From assembly GCA_946406115.1 (NCBI GenBank), contig OX291557.1:10200501-10264500 (forward strand): a stretch of 64,000 bases of DNA, in the 5' to 3' direction. A program made the translations under genes and the position numbers. Numbering within the stretch: position 1 is the stretch's first letter; each line of letters begins with the position of its first letter. The notes below the pieces were generated by a model. It was given only the letters and a program-made list of their open reading frames with translations, made no database searches and was not told where the DNA came from. Positions 35,031 through 46,729 of this stretch are shown here, piece after piece. The stretch comes from Apoda limacodes. Taxonomy: Eukaryota; Arthropoda; Insecta; Lepidoptera; Limacodidae.

Positions 35031-36780
35031 TATTATTGAAGGGCTTTAGAATAGAACGGATTTCCATACAAACGTTCGACCTCCATTTTACCTCCTTAGG
35101 AGATGAGTTTTCCTTTCTTAATACATGCCTGCATTATAACTGTAATATCTAATTTTTTTAAGTCATTAAACCCAGTAGTTTGGACTATGCGTTGATAGGT
35201 ATATATGTAGGTATGGACAGTCAGTCAGTTAATCTCGTATATATAAATTACCTACGCATAAATGGGCTAAACGAATATGAACTCGTTACCACAATTTATT
35301 TTAAAGTTTTGACAGAACCTATATTATTAGTGGCCAACGCACATTTGACCATTTTTTACGCCATCGTAGTTTCGTAGTAAAGTTTTATTGTAACAGGTTT
35401 TAAGGGAGACGCCACTCAAGAGCACAGGTAGATTTTTTTTATCTGAGTAGACACAAAAAGATGGTCTTCCCCGAACACAAAACGATGTGAAATATTTAAT
35501 AGTGTAGTGTCGTTGTGCTGTCGCCGATATCAATTGACAGGTCTTTTGTATGGCAGGACTTTGGATATATTGATAGTTAATTCATTTCACGAAAGTTAAA
35601 AAAATTAAATTGAAAATACCTATTGTGTACTACAATGTTCAGCTTACGTTTTGTGTTATTTTTGTTTGTTGTAATAATTATTAATAGGTAAGAATGTAAG
35701 TACTCATTAAGATCGTCATGCATGCATGTATCAGATAGTGTACCTATCATCAGCAACAGTGTTGTAGCGACGGGCTCACCACCACCTGTCAAAATAGACT
35801 GTCCCTACATTAGTTCGATGATAACTTCTGTATTCTTGATCATCCCTTTATGTTTGGTAGAAGACGTATAAATTAATGCATGTTTAAATTTAAACATGAG
35901 CAGAATTGGTTACGGTGTAACCGACCGATATAAGTATTATAGGGGTCAACTAAGAGAGGTTGGGGTAAACCACACTTGTAATATCTACTGAACTAACTGA
36001 AACAAAAAAAAGAAGCACAACCTAAACCAATGGGTCTACTCTACAAGAAGCATGAAATTTTGCATCAGAGGTTCCTCATTTAACGTAAGTGAACATTACA
36101 GGTAAAAAGGAAGTTATTTTGTAATTATATTTGGTACCTATATAATTTGGTAATTTTGGTTATAATGAGTGAGATGCCTATCTTAATAATACTATTTAAT
36201 TTTGTAGAATAAAAATACGCCAAAAAATATTGTTTATTTCATTCTAAAATCCTAATTAAATTGAGCGTCGAGAATTAGGGAGGTACTCCGTAGGACAGAC
36301 AGACAGGCCTAAACTATGCCTAATCCTTACCTTAAAAAAGGGAATTTGCAGAGCAGACCCAAAAAAATCGAACATTCCAAAAAGTTAATTTCCTAAAAAT
36401 TTGAAGACAGGAAAATTCATCTGGCACGCGGCCATTTATTTACGAAGGTACTCATAAAATGGTGTTTATAAACATTATTACTGATTTATAAAGGTGAAGA
36501 AAACTCGCTCCCCCTTTAAGATATTAGGTGAAGTAGTCCTAACTCCGTCTTTGACTGTATCCAACAAAGTACAGCGCGTAGCTGCTAGATGGCGCTAGTT
36601 GTATCTAGTGTTGAATATAAACCGTAGATAATATATATTTACTGTATATAAACCAGTATAAATAACAAACCGAGTGTTGAATGTAAAACACTATAAATAA
36701 AATAAGGAAGAACCATCCCTTACCTACTTTATTTCTCCATCGTCCATTCATTTTGCCACTGAGAACACGAGACCCGAGTA
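35031..36780. other. Gene-free stretch with a small palindrome
   Basis: CATGTTTAAATTTAAACATG at about 35879-35898 is a perfect 20-bp palindrome. No supported gene or recognised element was found otherwise. Confidence 0.35.
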
Positions 36781-36782
36781 CC

Positions 36783-36973
36783 TACTGCAATATTGAGAAT
36801 TTTTATTTGTTGGGAACAGTCTCGAGTACGCGACGCGTGAACACGTAAGTAAAATGTATGGAAGTACTTTCACAGGACTCGAGAAGCAAGACTTACTTGT
36901 ACTTATACATTTTTTCTCTAATTCCCGAGTCTGGAGCACTCGAGACTGTTTGCAATAACCTCCTGGATGCAGT
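36783..36973. mobile_element. MITE (GGAACAGTCTCGAG family), third copy
   Basis: The left arm has TACTGCA (36784) and GTTGGGAACAGTCTCGAGTA. The right arm is the inverse of TTATTGCAAACAGTCTCGAG, with TGCAGTA ending at 36973. The arms are more diverged than in the 29608 copy, and the interior is different except for 'aaaatgtatggaagtac'. Confidence 0.6.
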
Positions 36974-37898
36974 ATTGATCTCTTGCCTTGACGAACGTTT
37001 CCAATCACTCTAACTTCACCTAAGTTATTTTCTAAATCATATTGCGGAGGTGAAAGGTGAAAGCCCGATAGAAATAAAATAAAGCCTCCTTTTGAGGAAT
37101 TCTTATTTCTTCGGTAGTTACAAAATAACATAGACATACTTACGCTAGAATTTCAGCTAGGTTTTCAAGTTTCACGTTTAGGCTATAGTTTTACAAGAAT
37201 TTGGGGTTTATCACAACCAGTTCCTAAACCACGATTCATACAATATTTGGTATGCAAGGCTGCAAAGTAGTTGTTTGGCGTGAGTGCATACATATTAAAT
37301 ACTAAGCAAGCGAAGAATTCTAAGATTTCCCACGAAAGAAACAAAGGCACGAGGCGTGAATACTTTGGCAGCCGTATGCGAAACACAATTTTTCATCTAA
37401 CTAGGCAAATGATAAACAATTCAAATAATAATGTGCGTTCATAAATACCCATTCAAAAGATTAACCTCGAGCCAGGACTGGTACCTGCAACAATTCTTAC
37501 AGTACGTCTATTTAGGCACAAGTCTGCCCAATGAAAATTCCAACTAAGAAAAAAAATCACTAGGGGAGAAATTATATTACAGAGTACCAAAAAATGCACA
37601 ATTATGAAATATCAACTATGCAAAAATACTTTATAAAATAGTTTCACAATCAAGAAAATATATAAATTTAAATATATAAATTATTGTTTATTGACTACAA
37701 AAGGTCATGCATAAGTCAGCCAGGGTAGGCAAAGTGTCCTATCCTGCCACACCGTGCCTACACGCAGGTACATAGGCACCTGGACGTGGTAGGTTGTACT
37801 AATGATAAATTTTATAAAATTTTCGATCCAGTTAAAAATTAATGTATGTCATGATTATGAGAACCCCAAAAAAGTCGCAGGTCAAATAGGAACTGTTA
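36974..37898. other. Gene-free stretch, nothing recognised
   Basis: The minus-strand ORFs at 36748-37137 and 37183-37386 show no domain or codon bias, and the first runs through the MITE. Confidence 0.35.
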
Positions 37899-37982
37899 CG
37901 TCCATAGGCTGCGGAGACCGCTTACCATCAGGCCGCCCGTAAGCTTGTTTGCGACCTTAGTGGTAACAAAAAAAAAAAAAAA
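37899..37982 (+). mobile_element. CR1-like LINE 3' tail
   Basis: CGTCCATAGGCTGCGGAGAC, then CGCTTACCATCAGGC, AAGCTTGTTTGCGACCTTAG and a poly(A) run: the last ~80 bp of the family at 15601-16024, a heavily 5'-truncated insertion. Confidence 0.65.
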
Positions 37983-39440
37983 ACTCAAGATAGAGCTCGT
38001 TTTAGTGAAACATAGGTAAACCAGTATCGGTAATCGTTGCCGATAATGACGATAATGTTCAAATTATAAGTTTGATTAAGTTAATTGATTTGTCTTGACA
38101 AGTACTCTGATCATAAATAATAAACAGAGTCTGATGAAAACTTGATTGTAAAAAAATTTAGCTATCTTCTTGTTTTTCAGCTTTTTACTGCTGATCTGGC
38201 TAATTTTGAAAATCTGACTTGGTAAAACTGACATAGAGACTGGATAGCGCATATCCTAGTTATCTGTAAAAGAAAAACGAAAAGAGACGAAGCGAATTCG
38301 CGGTGCAAGTCTCTTCCTAACGTTTTGTTTTTATTTTATTGAAGCGAATTAGCTGTGTCACTTTCGAAATAGAGCTCAATTTTTTGAGGCTCAATAGCTC
38401 AATAGCAATCGCAGACTATAAGACAAATTACAGAACTCGAAGGCTGTGGGCACACCATATTCCGTTACATTTTGCAGCCCAGCAGATAAAGTGCACTTCT
38501 GTAGGCAGATTTTGAAAAATAAATAAAGCCTTTCCGAGTTAGTGCGATGGATAATGTTATTCATGCGTACCTACGAAACAGGCAAAAGCTAATGTAATTG
38601 AAAGTATCTTCAATAAAAAATTCATCAAACTCTAACTCTCCTGATCAAAGTTTTTGTTGGCTTGAAATAAATACATGTGGTGGGTTGAGGTTAATGATAA
38701 CTAGTTGCTACATGTTACATCTATGAAAGACTCTCGAGACTTACCTACCCAATACGTCATTGTGCCTACCTGAATACCCAACACCATTGCCTTTCTATTG
38801 CTCGGCTTGTGTGTTTTAATCTGTGGTAGTGCTAATGAGTCTCATCAGAGAAAATTTTGAGTCTATGTGTACAAGGTACATATTAAAACTGTTTACTGTT
38901 ATCCATTTTATTACTGACTTCAATGTCATTTACTGCTCTAATCAAATTGTCAAAAAGACGTAAATCACCCTCGGTAGGTACCTATTTATGGTCGATTATT
39001 CAAATTTATACTTTGGAAATGTAAAACGTAACTGTTGTTTTATCTATCAAGAAAATATTTTTAAAATAAAAACGCACGGAGTATAAAATATTATATTAAT
39101 TATGGTATATTACGCCTGTAAGAGCGTCTTCAGTAAAAATATTCGTAAGTCGAATATTAATAAATAAAACAAAAATTATATAGCTGGAAGAAGCATATTT
39201 TTACGAAAAAGATTAAAATATAACTGTCAAACATAGGGCATCACGGCCTTCATGCATACCGCGTCAGGATGCGATGCAAGTCTATCTATACTGTCAAATG
39301 ACTGTCACAAAAGCTCGAAACTTCGAAAGAAGATAAAAGAGATTTGGAACGTAGTGACAACGATGTAACCACAGAGTACCTATATTTGTATTTGTATACA
39401 CAATGCAAAATGTAACTCATAAAAATTATTAGGTACTAAC
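37983..39440. other. Gene-free stretch upstream of the coiled-coil ORF
   Basis: No ORF or repeat with clear ends. A TATA-like TTATAAAAG lies at 39449-39457, only about 26 bp before the ATG of the next ORF. If it were used the leader would be almost absent, so its role is doubtful. Confidence 0.3.
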
Positions 39441-39474
39441 ATTTTGTTATAAAAGTTATGTAATCTTAAAAACA

Positions 39475-39909
39475 ATGAGAGAAATATTCGATAAAAGCTG
39501 TTATACAGCTCGCAGTTCTGGCTACAAATACCGAACATTGTCTACAAATACCGGTGATACGAAACGACGTGATTCCAAACAAGATACCAAATTTGAAAGA
39601 AAGTTCAAAGACTTGAAGAAAGCAATCACGTCAAAGGTCAACAAAGAAATAGAGGAAATGCAAACTGCACGAGAGTATATAAAAGAAAAAATAGATAATA
39701 TAGACTCTAAGATAAGTTCTATAATAGATTTACATAACGTTGTAATTGACTTACGTAAAGATATTCGATCTGCTGAAGATAACCTTACGGCTCTAGTTGA
39801 GAAAGTATATTTTTTGGACACAGCCACTTCCAGCTCTGAAAGTTATAGTCTTCGTTCAAAAAAGAGCTCTTTCCAATCGCGATTACCAGCTCCAATTATA
39901 ATTTTTTGA
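39475..39909 (+). CDS. Single-exon ORF, predicted coiled-coil protein of unknown function
   Basis: A 144-residue protein rich in Lys, Glu, Asp, Ser and Ile. Residues 1-37 are basic and Ser/Thr-rich. Residues about 38-112 form a long predicted helix/coiled coil with regular hydrophobic spacing (FKDLKKAITSKVNKEIEEMQ, then IDNIDSKISSIIDLHNVVID and LTALVEKVYFL). Residues 113-144 are a Ser-rich basic tail (SESYSLRSKKSSFQSRLPAP). The ATG context AAAACAATGA suits an insect start. No signal peptide or membrane segment is visible. The composition is more protein-like than neighbouring ORFs. Downstream tandem copies suggest the original C-terminus read ...EEIETEI-stop. Here an extra T in the run at 39901-39906 leads to IIIF-stop instead. 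No known family was recognised, and a pseudogene is possible. Confidence 0.45.
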   Translation: MREIFDKSCYTARSSGYKYRTLSTNTGDTKRRDSKQDTKFERKFKDLKKAITSKVNKEIEEMQTAREYIKEKIDNIDSKISSIIDLHNVVIDLRKDIRSAEDNLTALVEKVYFLDTATSSSESYSLRSKKSSFQSRLPAPIIIF

Positions 39910-40345
39910 AGAAATAGAAACAGAAATATAAAATATTGTTTGTATTTTTTGGAAGTAGCATAAGCACTGAAAGTTATAGATTTCGTCCGAAAAGAGCTCG
40001 TTCCGATTGCGATCGCCAGCTCCAATTATAATTCAGGATGAAAAAAGCAGCTACTCCAAGCACTGAAACATAGTCTTCGTTTGAAACAGAGCTGTTTACA
40101 ATCTCAATTGCCAGCTTCAATTTTAGAAGAAATAGAAACAGAAATATAAAAGTGAAAATTATTGTTTTTATTTTTTGGAAGAAGCCATTTTAAGCACTGA
40201 AAGTTATAGATTTCGTCCAAAAAGAGCTCGTTCCAATCGCGATTGCCAGCTCCAACTATTGTGGAAGAAACATAAAATATAGATACTTATTGTTTATATG
40301 TTTTGGACGTAGCCACTTTTAGCGCTAAAAGTTAGTCTTCTTTTT
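39822..40345 (+). repeat. Imperfect tandem repeat of the coiled-coil gene 3' end (about 132-bp unit)
   Basis: Five diverged units begin near 39822, 39955, 40050, 40184 and 40315. Spacings are 133, 95, 134 and 131 bp, the second unit being shortened. Each holds AGCACTGAAAGTTATAG, AAAAGAGCTCGTTCCAATCG and GCCAGCTCCAATTAT, and most are followed by GAAGAAATAGAAACAGAAAT and a TATTGTTTTTATTTTTTGGA segment. The first unit lies partly within the ORF 39475-39909; the rest are downstream of its stop. Confidence 0.7.
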
Positions 40346-42580
40346 AAAAAGTTCTATACCCGATCCAGCATCTTACCAGTCAGTCAGCGTTCCACTTCAA
40401 GAACTCGGTTTGGCAGACTACTCAACTTGCAAAACAAGCAAGCCTTCACCCACCGAACTCACATTTTGAATGACTATTTTATAGCCTTTTATATTTATAA
40501 AAAATAAAAACATAAAACAGGTTGATATCCATTTATTTGTCTCACAAAAAGATACATTGTTTTTTTTTTGTTTTTATGCAGCTCTTAGCTGAACACATAA
40601 ATTTAAAATGTATAACATCTATGTTTATAACAAATATACATATTTCAATAACAGAAGTTGACATTGATATTTTTATATAACTATCTATTAAATGCGATGC
40701 CTTAAAATAGTAGCAAAAACAAGGAGAATTACAAAGGTAAATATTATATGGAATTTCAGAAAATAAACATACAATTTTAAAATGGAAAAATGTTAATAAT
40801 TTTACCGAAATACCTACGAAAATGTTTGTTTTAAACATTTATGACAACAGTTTGAATAAACCAGTGTGAAATATTGTGTCATAGTTTTTAACAGGTTTAA
40901 TAAGGGTACCTAGTCTGACACTTATTCCTTGATATAATATTTATATTTACACTACTTCGTTGTTATATAATTTTTTATGGGTCTTATTTTAAAATACCCA
41001 CAATTTACTTGAATAAGGTTTAATTTTACAGCTGAAGGTAAATTCAGAAATAGTTCTATTTTTTTGTACGTATAAAAATCCTTTTTTTTAAATTAGCCTT
41101 GCAAAATATTAACCCCAGAATAAGAATCACGAGAAAAACGTAGGTTGAATCGTCTCTTTATCCCTAAAAAAAAACTATACTTAAGAAAATAGTAACTATT
41201 ATCACATTTATAATAACAAAACACCTAAGTACAATTTTGTGATTACCTATATTTTTTTTTCTGCAAATGGAAATAATATATCGTTATACATAATTTTATT
41301 ATAAATGTTTTTTCAGGTTGAAACAAACCTTTTTTTTGCAAACTAGCTACGGAACCCTACAGCTTACCACGTTTACAGTAAAAGACTGGCCAAACACGCA
41401 TTAAGTTAGGGTTATGTAAAAATCAGAATTATTGCAGATATCTTAAATTTGTTTAGCAATTTTGTTCTGTTATTGCGTACCTATATTTTAGATTTCTAGA
41501 ACACGTGATTCAAATTACTCTACTACTCTACACTTAAATTGTTTTTTATCTCAATTTCTATAATGACAATACTTTATAGCGGCAGCGGCTCAAATAACCA
41601 ACTTTACTGTACCAACTTCAGAATAGATGCAAAGTTGGCGGAATTATGAGGATAGAGACATATATATATGAAGGTACAACTATATACCTAAGACAGACAG
41701 ACATGACGAAACTAAAAGAATTCCGTTTTTGCCATTTGACTACGTCACCCTAAGAAATGATTGCAATAGAACTCTGTTCAAATCAAATAATATTTATGAA
41801 TCGTCAGTACAATCTTTATGACTATGATAATTTCTGCCGAAAAGAGCCGGCAAGAAACTCAACTAATATACCTAGTAATAATACTTTGTTAACTAACTTA
41901 ACAAGTACACAATCTTTATTGAAATACTTAGTAATATAAAAAAGTTAGTAAAGCAACTAATAACAATGTTGTGTAAGTAAGTATACACATATCACTTATA
42001 TTTGTTTTTATGTAGCATAGGGGGCGCACCATGTGAAGCGCAAAAATCATCAATTGTGTGAAGGTTTTCAGATATTTAAGAGTACTACAATATTTAATAA
42101 GGTTTACAGTCGATAAACATAGAGATTGAAAAGCATTTAATTTAGTTAGGTAATATAGCAGTACTAATAGCAAAAACTTTTAAATACCTAACGGACAGCA
42201 ATTGAAACTTTAGTATCTAAACGAGGAACCAACTAACATATATAGTAGTGGTTAGAACTTATGCATATTTACCTACTTATGACTAGCAAAATTAATTACT
42301 AAAACATTGGAAGAATTTACTAAAAGTTTTCTAACAAACTACATTCTGGTAGGAAATTATTAAAATTAATTCGAGATATAACATAGTGCTGCACAAGAAA
42401 TGTTTGACATACATATCTTAAAATAAAATTCTATTTTATTTGAATATCTGATGATTTTGGCCAAGCAAAAGACATATTACCTACTGTACCTTATCTGAGC
42501 CAAATCTATACATAAGTATAATAAAATTGGAGGAAAGTCAAAACTGTACATTGAATATTTTTTTAAAAGAATACTTGGGG
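40346..42580. other. Gene-free stretch with repeat fragments
   Basis: AATAAA motifs near 40502 and 40853 could serve the upstream ORF. 'agctacggaaccctacag' (41345) and 'gactggccaaacacgcattaagttaggg' (41384) are repeat-family ends. 'gccgaaaagagccggcaagaaactc' (41838) is the inverse of a LINE-tail motif also at 9826 and 63557. No other gene. Confidence 0.35.
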
Positions 42581-42585
42581 TGTGA

Positions 42586-43055
42586 TCTACAATCGATACC
42601 GAAAGCAAAAATATAGTTTTAGAATTTTTGTCTGTTTGTCCGTACGTATGTTCGGGATAAACTCAAAAAGTACTGCATGGATTTACTTCAAATTTGGCAC
42701 GAATATTATTAAGAAGTTGGGTCAACATATTATCACGCTATCACCTACAGGGAACGAGCAGTGAACCTTTATTTCTTTAACGCATTCTGCAACAACGTGT
42801 AATCTAACGACGCATATTTGACTTGCTTCTTAATTATTAATTATTCTACTCACACATAGCTATTTATTTTATGTTAAAAATCGTGTAAATTCATAACTTA
42901 GATGTGTTATTATTTTTCACTAATAATTTTTCAATAGTTTCCTACTTGCTAACTAGATGGCGTTGGCGTCTACTTAGATCGCGCTATGGTTTCGTTCACA
43001 AAAAGTGATGTTATAGTATAGCGTTCACGCAGACGACGTCGCGGGCAGCAGCTAG
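42586..43055 (+). mobile_element. Non-autonomous Helitron, complete ends, second family
   Basis: The 5' end is A|TCTACAATCGATACCGAAAG at 42586. The 3' end is GACGACGTCGCGGGCAGCAG preceding CTAG|T, with CTAG at 43052-43055 and a CGACGTCG hairpin just before it. The flanking A and T fit Helitron insertion. Its ends differ from those of the 14517 family. No Rep/helicase sequence is present. Confidence 0.7.
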
Positions 43056-45160
43056 TATACGAACATGCTTTGTAAACATTACCTTAAGACTTTTCTACAA
43101 AAAAACCTGATTTGTGTTTACACACTTAAGCGAACTGCAAATTTTTATACGAATTGTGATAGTGTTTTCCCCACCCTAAGTCTAGAATATATTTGGAAAT
43201 CAACATGAATTAAATGCATTGTAATGTTGAATTGAAAATATTTACAGCCTTATTACTTTTTATACTTTACTTTAAAATTAAAACGTACGAATCTAGATTT
43301 CCATAATGTATCGAAATTTTTAAAAATCGGTATCTCATAGGTCGGGATGAACATTCATTTTTACAAAAACTTGCAGATTTGGGTAGAATCACCAACTTTT
43401 TTGAATGAAAAAGAGTATAATTGGGGTTAGAGAGGTATAGGTATCATTTATATGTAGAGTACCTACGCATTTATATGTAGAGTATTATTTATTTAATTTT
43501 TTTAATACATTTATTTTGCACTTTTGTGGTCTGTGAACTTTGTTCCGAAAATAATGAGAGTTTTTTATGATAATATGTTCAGCTCTCTTAACTTAACCTC
43601 CACAAGCGTAGGCACCGTGTACCAACTAACGAAGTCATGCAACCTTGTAAATAGTGATAAGTCATAGTTTATGTCAATAGAGTATTTTATACTAATAAGA
43701 GTTATAAACTAATAATAGTAGTAATGATAGTAAGAAACTAAGAATAGAAATAGTGTGTTATTGTTTAAAAACATATCGTGGTGCAAAATGGGTGGTGGCT
43801 TTTTAAAATTAAATAAATTATTAATGTATTAGAATATAGATATTTTGATTTCATCATTTTTAAGTAAACAATATTGCACTTTTATTTAGATTCGAACACA
43901 ATGTTGAGTAACATAAGCACCAAGAAAATTCATTTAAATTTAATTAAATGCATGCAACATAACGATTTTACTAAAGTTTAATTAAATATAAGATATGTCT
44001 TAACATAAAATTCTTTAACAACGTCTACATATGCATATAGTTAATATATCACAACATTAAAATACACAAAATTTACAATAAACACGAAATGTAGATAACT
44101 ATAATTTTAAAACTGTAAGCAGTTAAGCTACGCTTCTACAAAACGATCTAGAATAATTTATTTATTAATTCAATTGCACTACACCGTGTTAATAAATATA
44201 CATAAAGGTCGATGCGAACTGTATGGCTACTGGCAATTTAGTGTCAAACACGATGGTATTGCGTTGAAAAAGTGACGTTTAAGGTGATGGCATACCCAAA
44301 CAAGCTAAGTTTGCAAGAATTTGATTGATATTGTTACAGTCCTGAGTACACTTTTTGATGTGAAAAAACGATATGTTATAGTTTAAACCTTAATTAAGTC
44401 GATTTGCTAATATTATAATCATTTGTTTATTAAAAAATTTAGAAAACAAATATTCTGACACCCTATTTCTGGGCTTTTACTCAAATTGTTTGGAAAACAA
44501 AGAGTGATATTCTCTTGATTCTTATTTCATAAAATATATATACGTATGAGCAATCAAATTTGCTAATTTCATAGTTTGAATTCAAATAATATATTTATCT
44601 GTAATTAAAAAAATTATATTTAAGTTTTATACCGACAAAAAACCCAGAAAATCGAGATTTTCAACGTGCAGTTACGTGCGCCTATCGTACGTAAAACTGC
44701 GTCTCTTTGAATGCCTCAATAGTGTAATATGTCTTTGTACACTGGACGACTCTTTTCCTAAGCTGATTTAATCCAATCGGGTTCGAAAGTAAATGGCCAG
44801 CAGCCATAAAGTTTGCACCTTATACCAATACGATAACCTTATACACAATAAACATCAAAACCATTTCAATTCTCACAAGCGTTTCATTTTTTCTATTATC
44901 AAAGTTATATACAGGTGCATAATAGATGACATTAAGAAATATTTTATCGAAACCAACATTTTATCACTCAAAAAACACAGTATAAGGTGATATATCAAAA
45001 AATGTAAAGCAAATATACATAATATAATTCAATGTTTATATAATTTACTACGAAAATGTTATACTATTCGTAAAAAAATATAAAAGAAGACATTCTTGTC
45101 TTTAAATTTTTCTTTCCAGTCATAATTTAGTTACTTAAACATATAGTTTAAATTCATTTG
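43056..45160. other. Gene-free stretch downstream of the BTB-BACK gene
   Basis: AT-rich DNA without a supported gene. Minus-strand poly(A) signal candidates for the BTB-BACK gene are ATTAAA at 45166-45171 (just above this interval) and AATAAA at 44426-44431, with another AATAAATAAA-like cluster near 44158. Confidence 0.35.
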
Positions 45161-45165
45161 GTATT

Positions 45166-45171
45166 TTTAAT
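45166..45171 (-). terminator. Candidate poly(A) signal (ATTAAA) for the BTB-BACK gene
   Basis: The first canonical-type hexamer after the stop at 45503 on the minus strand. It would give a 3' UTR of about 330 nt containing the MITE at 45233-45402. The next candidate is AATAAA at 44431-44426. Sequence alone does not decide between them. Confidence 0.25.
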
Positions 45172-45232
45172 ACACTGTAGAAATAGTTAGAAGGAGAGTT
45201 TTTAAATAACATTTCCCACAATTTCAACTAAG

Positions 45233-45402
45233 TATTATGCGTTTCAAATGAGTTGGCGCCCAGTCATGCGCCATATTCAAGTCACACTGGCGCCACATTG
45301 TATGTGAGTTAATACCTTGCGCTCGATGCTCAGCACTAGTTTCCGACTTCAGCTACTAAGATGGCGCCGGACCGAGTGCCAACTCATTTGAAACGTATAG
45401 TA
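45233..45402. mobile_element. MITE with GTTTCAAATGAGTTGGC inverted repeats, next to the BTB-BACK stop
   Basis: The left arm TATTATGCGTTTCAAATGAG continues to TTGGCGCC. The right arm is the inverse of TACTATACGTTTCAAATGAG and TTGGC. The arms differ at only two positions over about 25 bp. About 170 bp in total. GGCGCCA motifs recur inside. It lies 100 bp past the BTB-BACK stop codon, probably within that gene's 3' UTR, on either poly(A) choice. Confidence 0.65.
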
Positions 45403-45502
45403 GAACTTTTCCTATCGCTCATAGCTTTAACAGTCCTTACTGCTAACGATCACCATCATTCAAATCCTTCTTCGTTTAAACGAAGGAAGTTGGCGCTGAA
45501 TC

Positions 45503-46729
45503 TCAGTCAAAGAGACAAATAAAAGCTCTTACAAGACTGTCACAGAAGCACGAACAGCATCCACGCTGTTTATTATCTTTTTCTTCTGGAGCAAAACTTG
45601 GTTGTTTTGGGCGTTTGGGGCGTCGTGCACACAGCTTGCTTGGCTGGGGATCCTCTGGAACTGGTTCTGAGCGAGGACTAAGATGCACAGGCAGCGCTGC
45701 GGGTTCAGTGGGACGTGGGAGAGCCCAACGCCGCAATAAGGCCTCTTGCTCTGCACCAACTGGTACCGGTGCTGAGAGTTTCCGAGCACGAGCTGTCACC
45801 AGAGCACGCTCCATTGGCTCTAACAGCTCAAGGGACAATGCATTATCCAACTGCTCCCCCGACAGTAGTAAGTAGCGCGGGCAGTAAGCCAGCTCACCCA
45901 ACGCAGCTCGTCTATTAGCAGGCGTCAGCTCGCGCTTCGTACGCTTACAGGCGGCAGTACTCCATCGTGACAGTGCTTCCACCAGCACTAGTTCATTAGA
46001 AACCCTCAGCGTATCTCGTTTTACTATCAGCGCGAGATCTTCATACGTCAACTCTTCTAATCGCTCATCGGTCAAAGCTGCATCAGCGTTGTCGTCTAAT
46101 ACGAGCAGAGCGTTGTGAGCGAGAGAGTCGCACCAGCGTGAGCACTGCGCGAGGGTCCGCGCTGCCGCGTCATTGGTGAGCGCTGGGAGCGGTGGAGCTG
46201 ATGCAGCTCCAGGAAGTCTTGCGCACAAAAAACGAAGGTCTCTTAACACTTCAAGCGCGACGCCAGCGTCGAGCATTTCATCAAGACGCCGCGCGCAACG
46301 TTCTGCCAGCAGAGGGCACAAGAACTTGTATGCAGCATCGAGAGAGCAGCGAGCTGTCGCAACGGAATTCAGCTGCGTTGGTTCGCAGTAGTGATATCGA
46401 AGAAGCTGTTCAAAGCCACGGCGGTCGATGTAGTCGACGACGATGACGTCAGTCTTCACCGAGAGAAGAGCAGCAAAGACCGGGCTAGTGGCGGCGAGCA
46501 CGCGTCGATGACCAGGATAGCGCCATGTGTCGCCATTGATGCCGGCTACGAAGACGATGTCGCTTTGCCTCTCGTCGTCGTATAGGCGTGCGTTTTCGTC
46601 TAGTTTGAGGCCCGAAAACTCAGCGACCGCCCCTTCTTGCACACTCTCAACCTCGTCGTCAGAGTCTGTTCGTGCTGGATTTGTTACCACCGTCATTTTG
46701 AGTTTTAGTTCGTTGAATAATGTCTTCAC
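45503..46729 (-). CDS. BTB-BACK domain protein, main coding exon
   Basis: This exon encodes 408 residues. A conventional internal ATG lies at 46696 (397 residues, context CTCAAAATGA), but splicing to the exon at 47986-47991 gives a 410-residue protein starting MKVKTLFNELKLKM. Counting from the internal Met, residues 44-142 form a BTB/POZ domain (RQSDIVFVAG, GHRRVLAATSPVFAALL, FEQLLRYHYCEP). Residues about 143-300 form a BACK domain with ELVLVEALSRWSTAACKR and LTPANRRAALGELAYCPRYL, as in the BTBD1/2/3/6 group. A Pro-rich segment (310-375) follows, then a Cys-rich tail RGCCSCFCDSLVRAFICLFD that looks suited to palmitoylation. Many such proteins are Cullin-3 substrate adaptors (family knowledge). 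The PHR domain of BTBD3/6 is absent. The acceptor is ATTTCAG at 46730. The exon is much more GC-rich than its surroundings. Confidence 0.88.
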   Translation of the reverse strand: MKTLFNELKLKMTVVTNPARTDSDDEVESVQEGAVAEFSGLKLDENARLYDDERQSDIVFVAGINGDTWRYPGHRRVLAATSPVFAALLSVKTDVIVVDYIDRRGFEQLLRYHYCEPTQLNSVATARCSLDAAYKFLCPLLAERCARRLDEMLDAGVALEVLRDLRFLCARLPGAASAPPLPALTNDAAARTLAQCSRWCDSLAHNALLVLDDNADAALTDERLEELTYEDLALIVKRDTLRVSNELVLVEALSRWSTAACKRTKRELTPANRRAALGELAYCPRYLLLSGEQLDNALSLELLEPMERALVTARARKLSAPVPVGAEQEALLRRWALPRPTEPAALPVHLSPRSEPVPEDPQPSKLCARRPKRPKQPSFAPEEKDNKQRGCCSCFCDSLVRAFICLFD

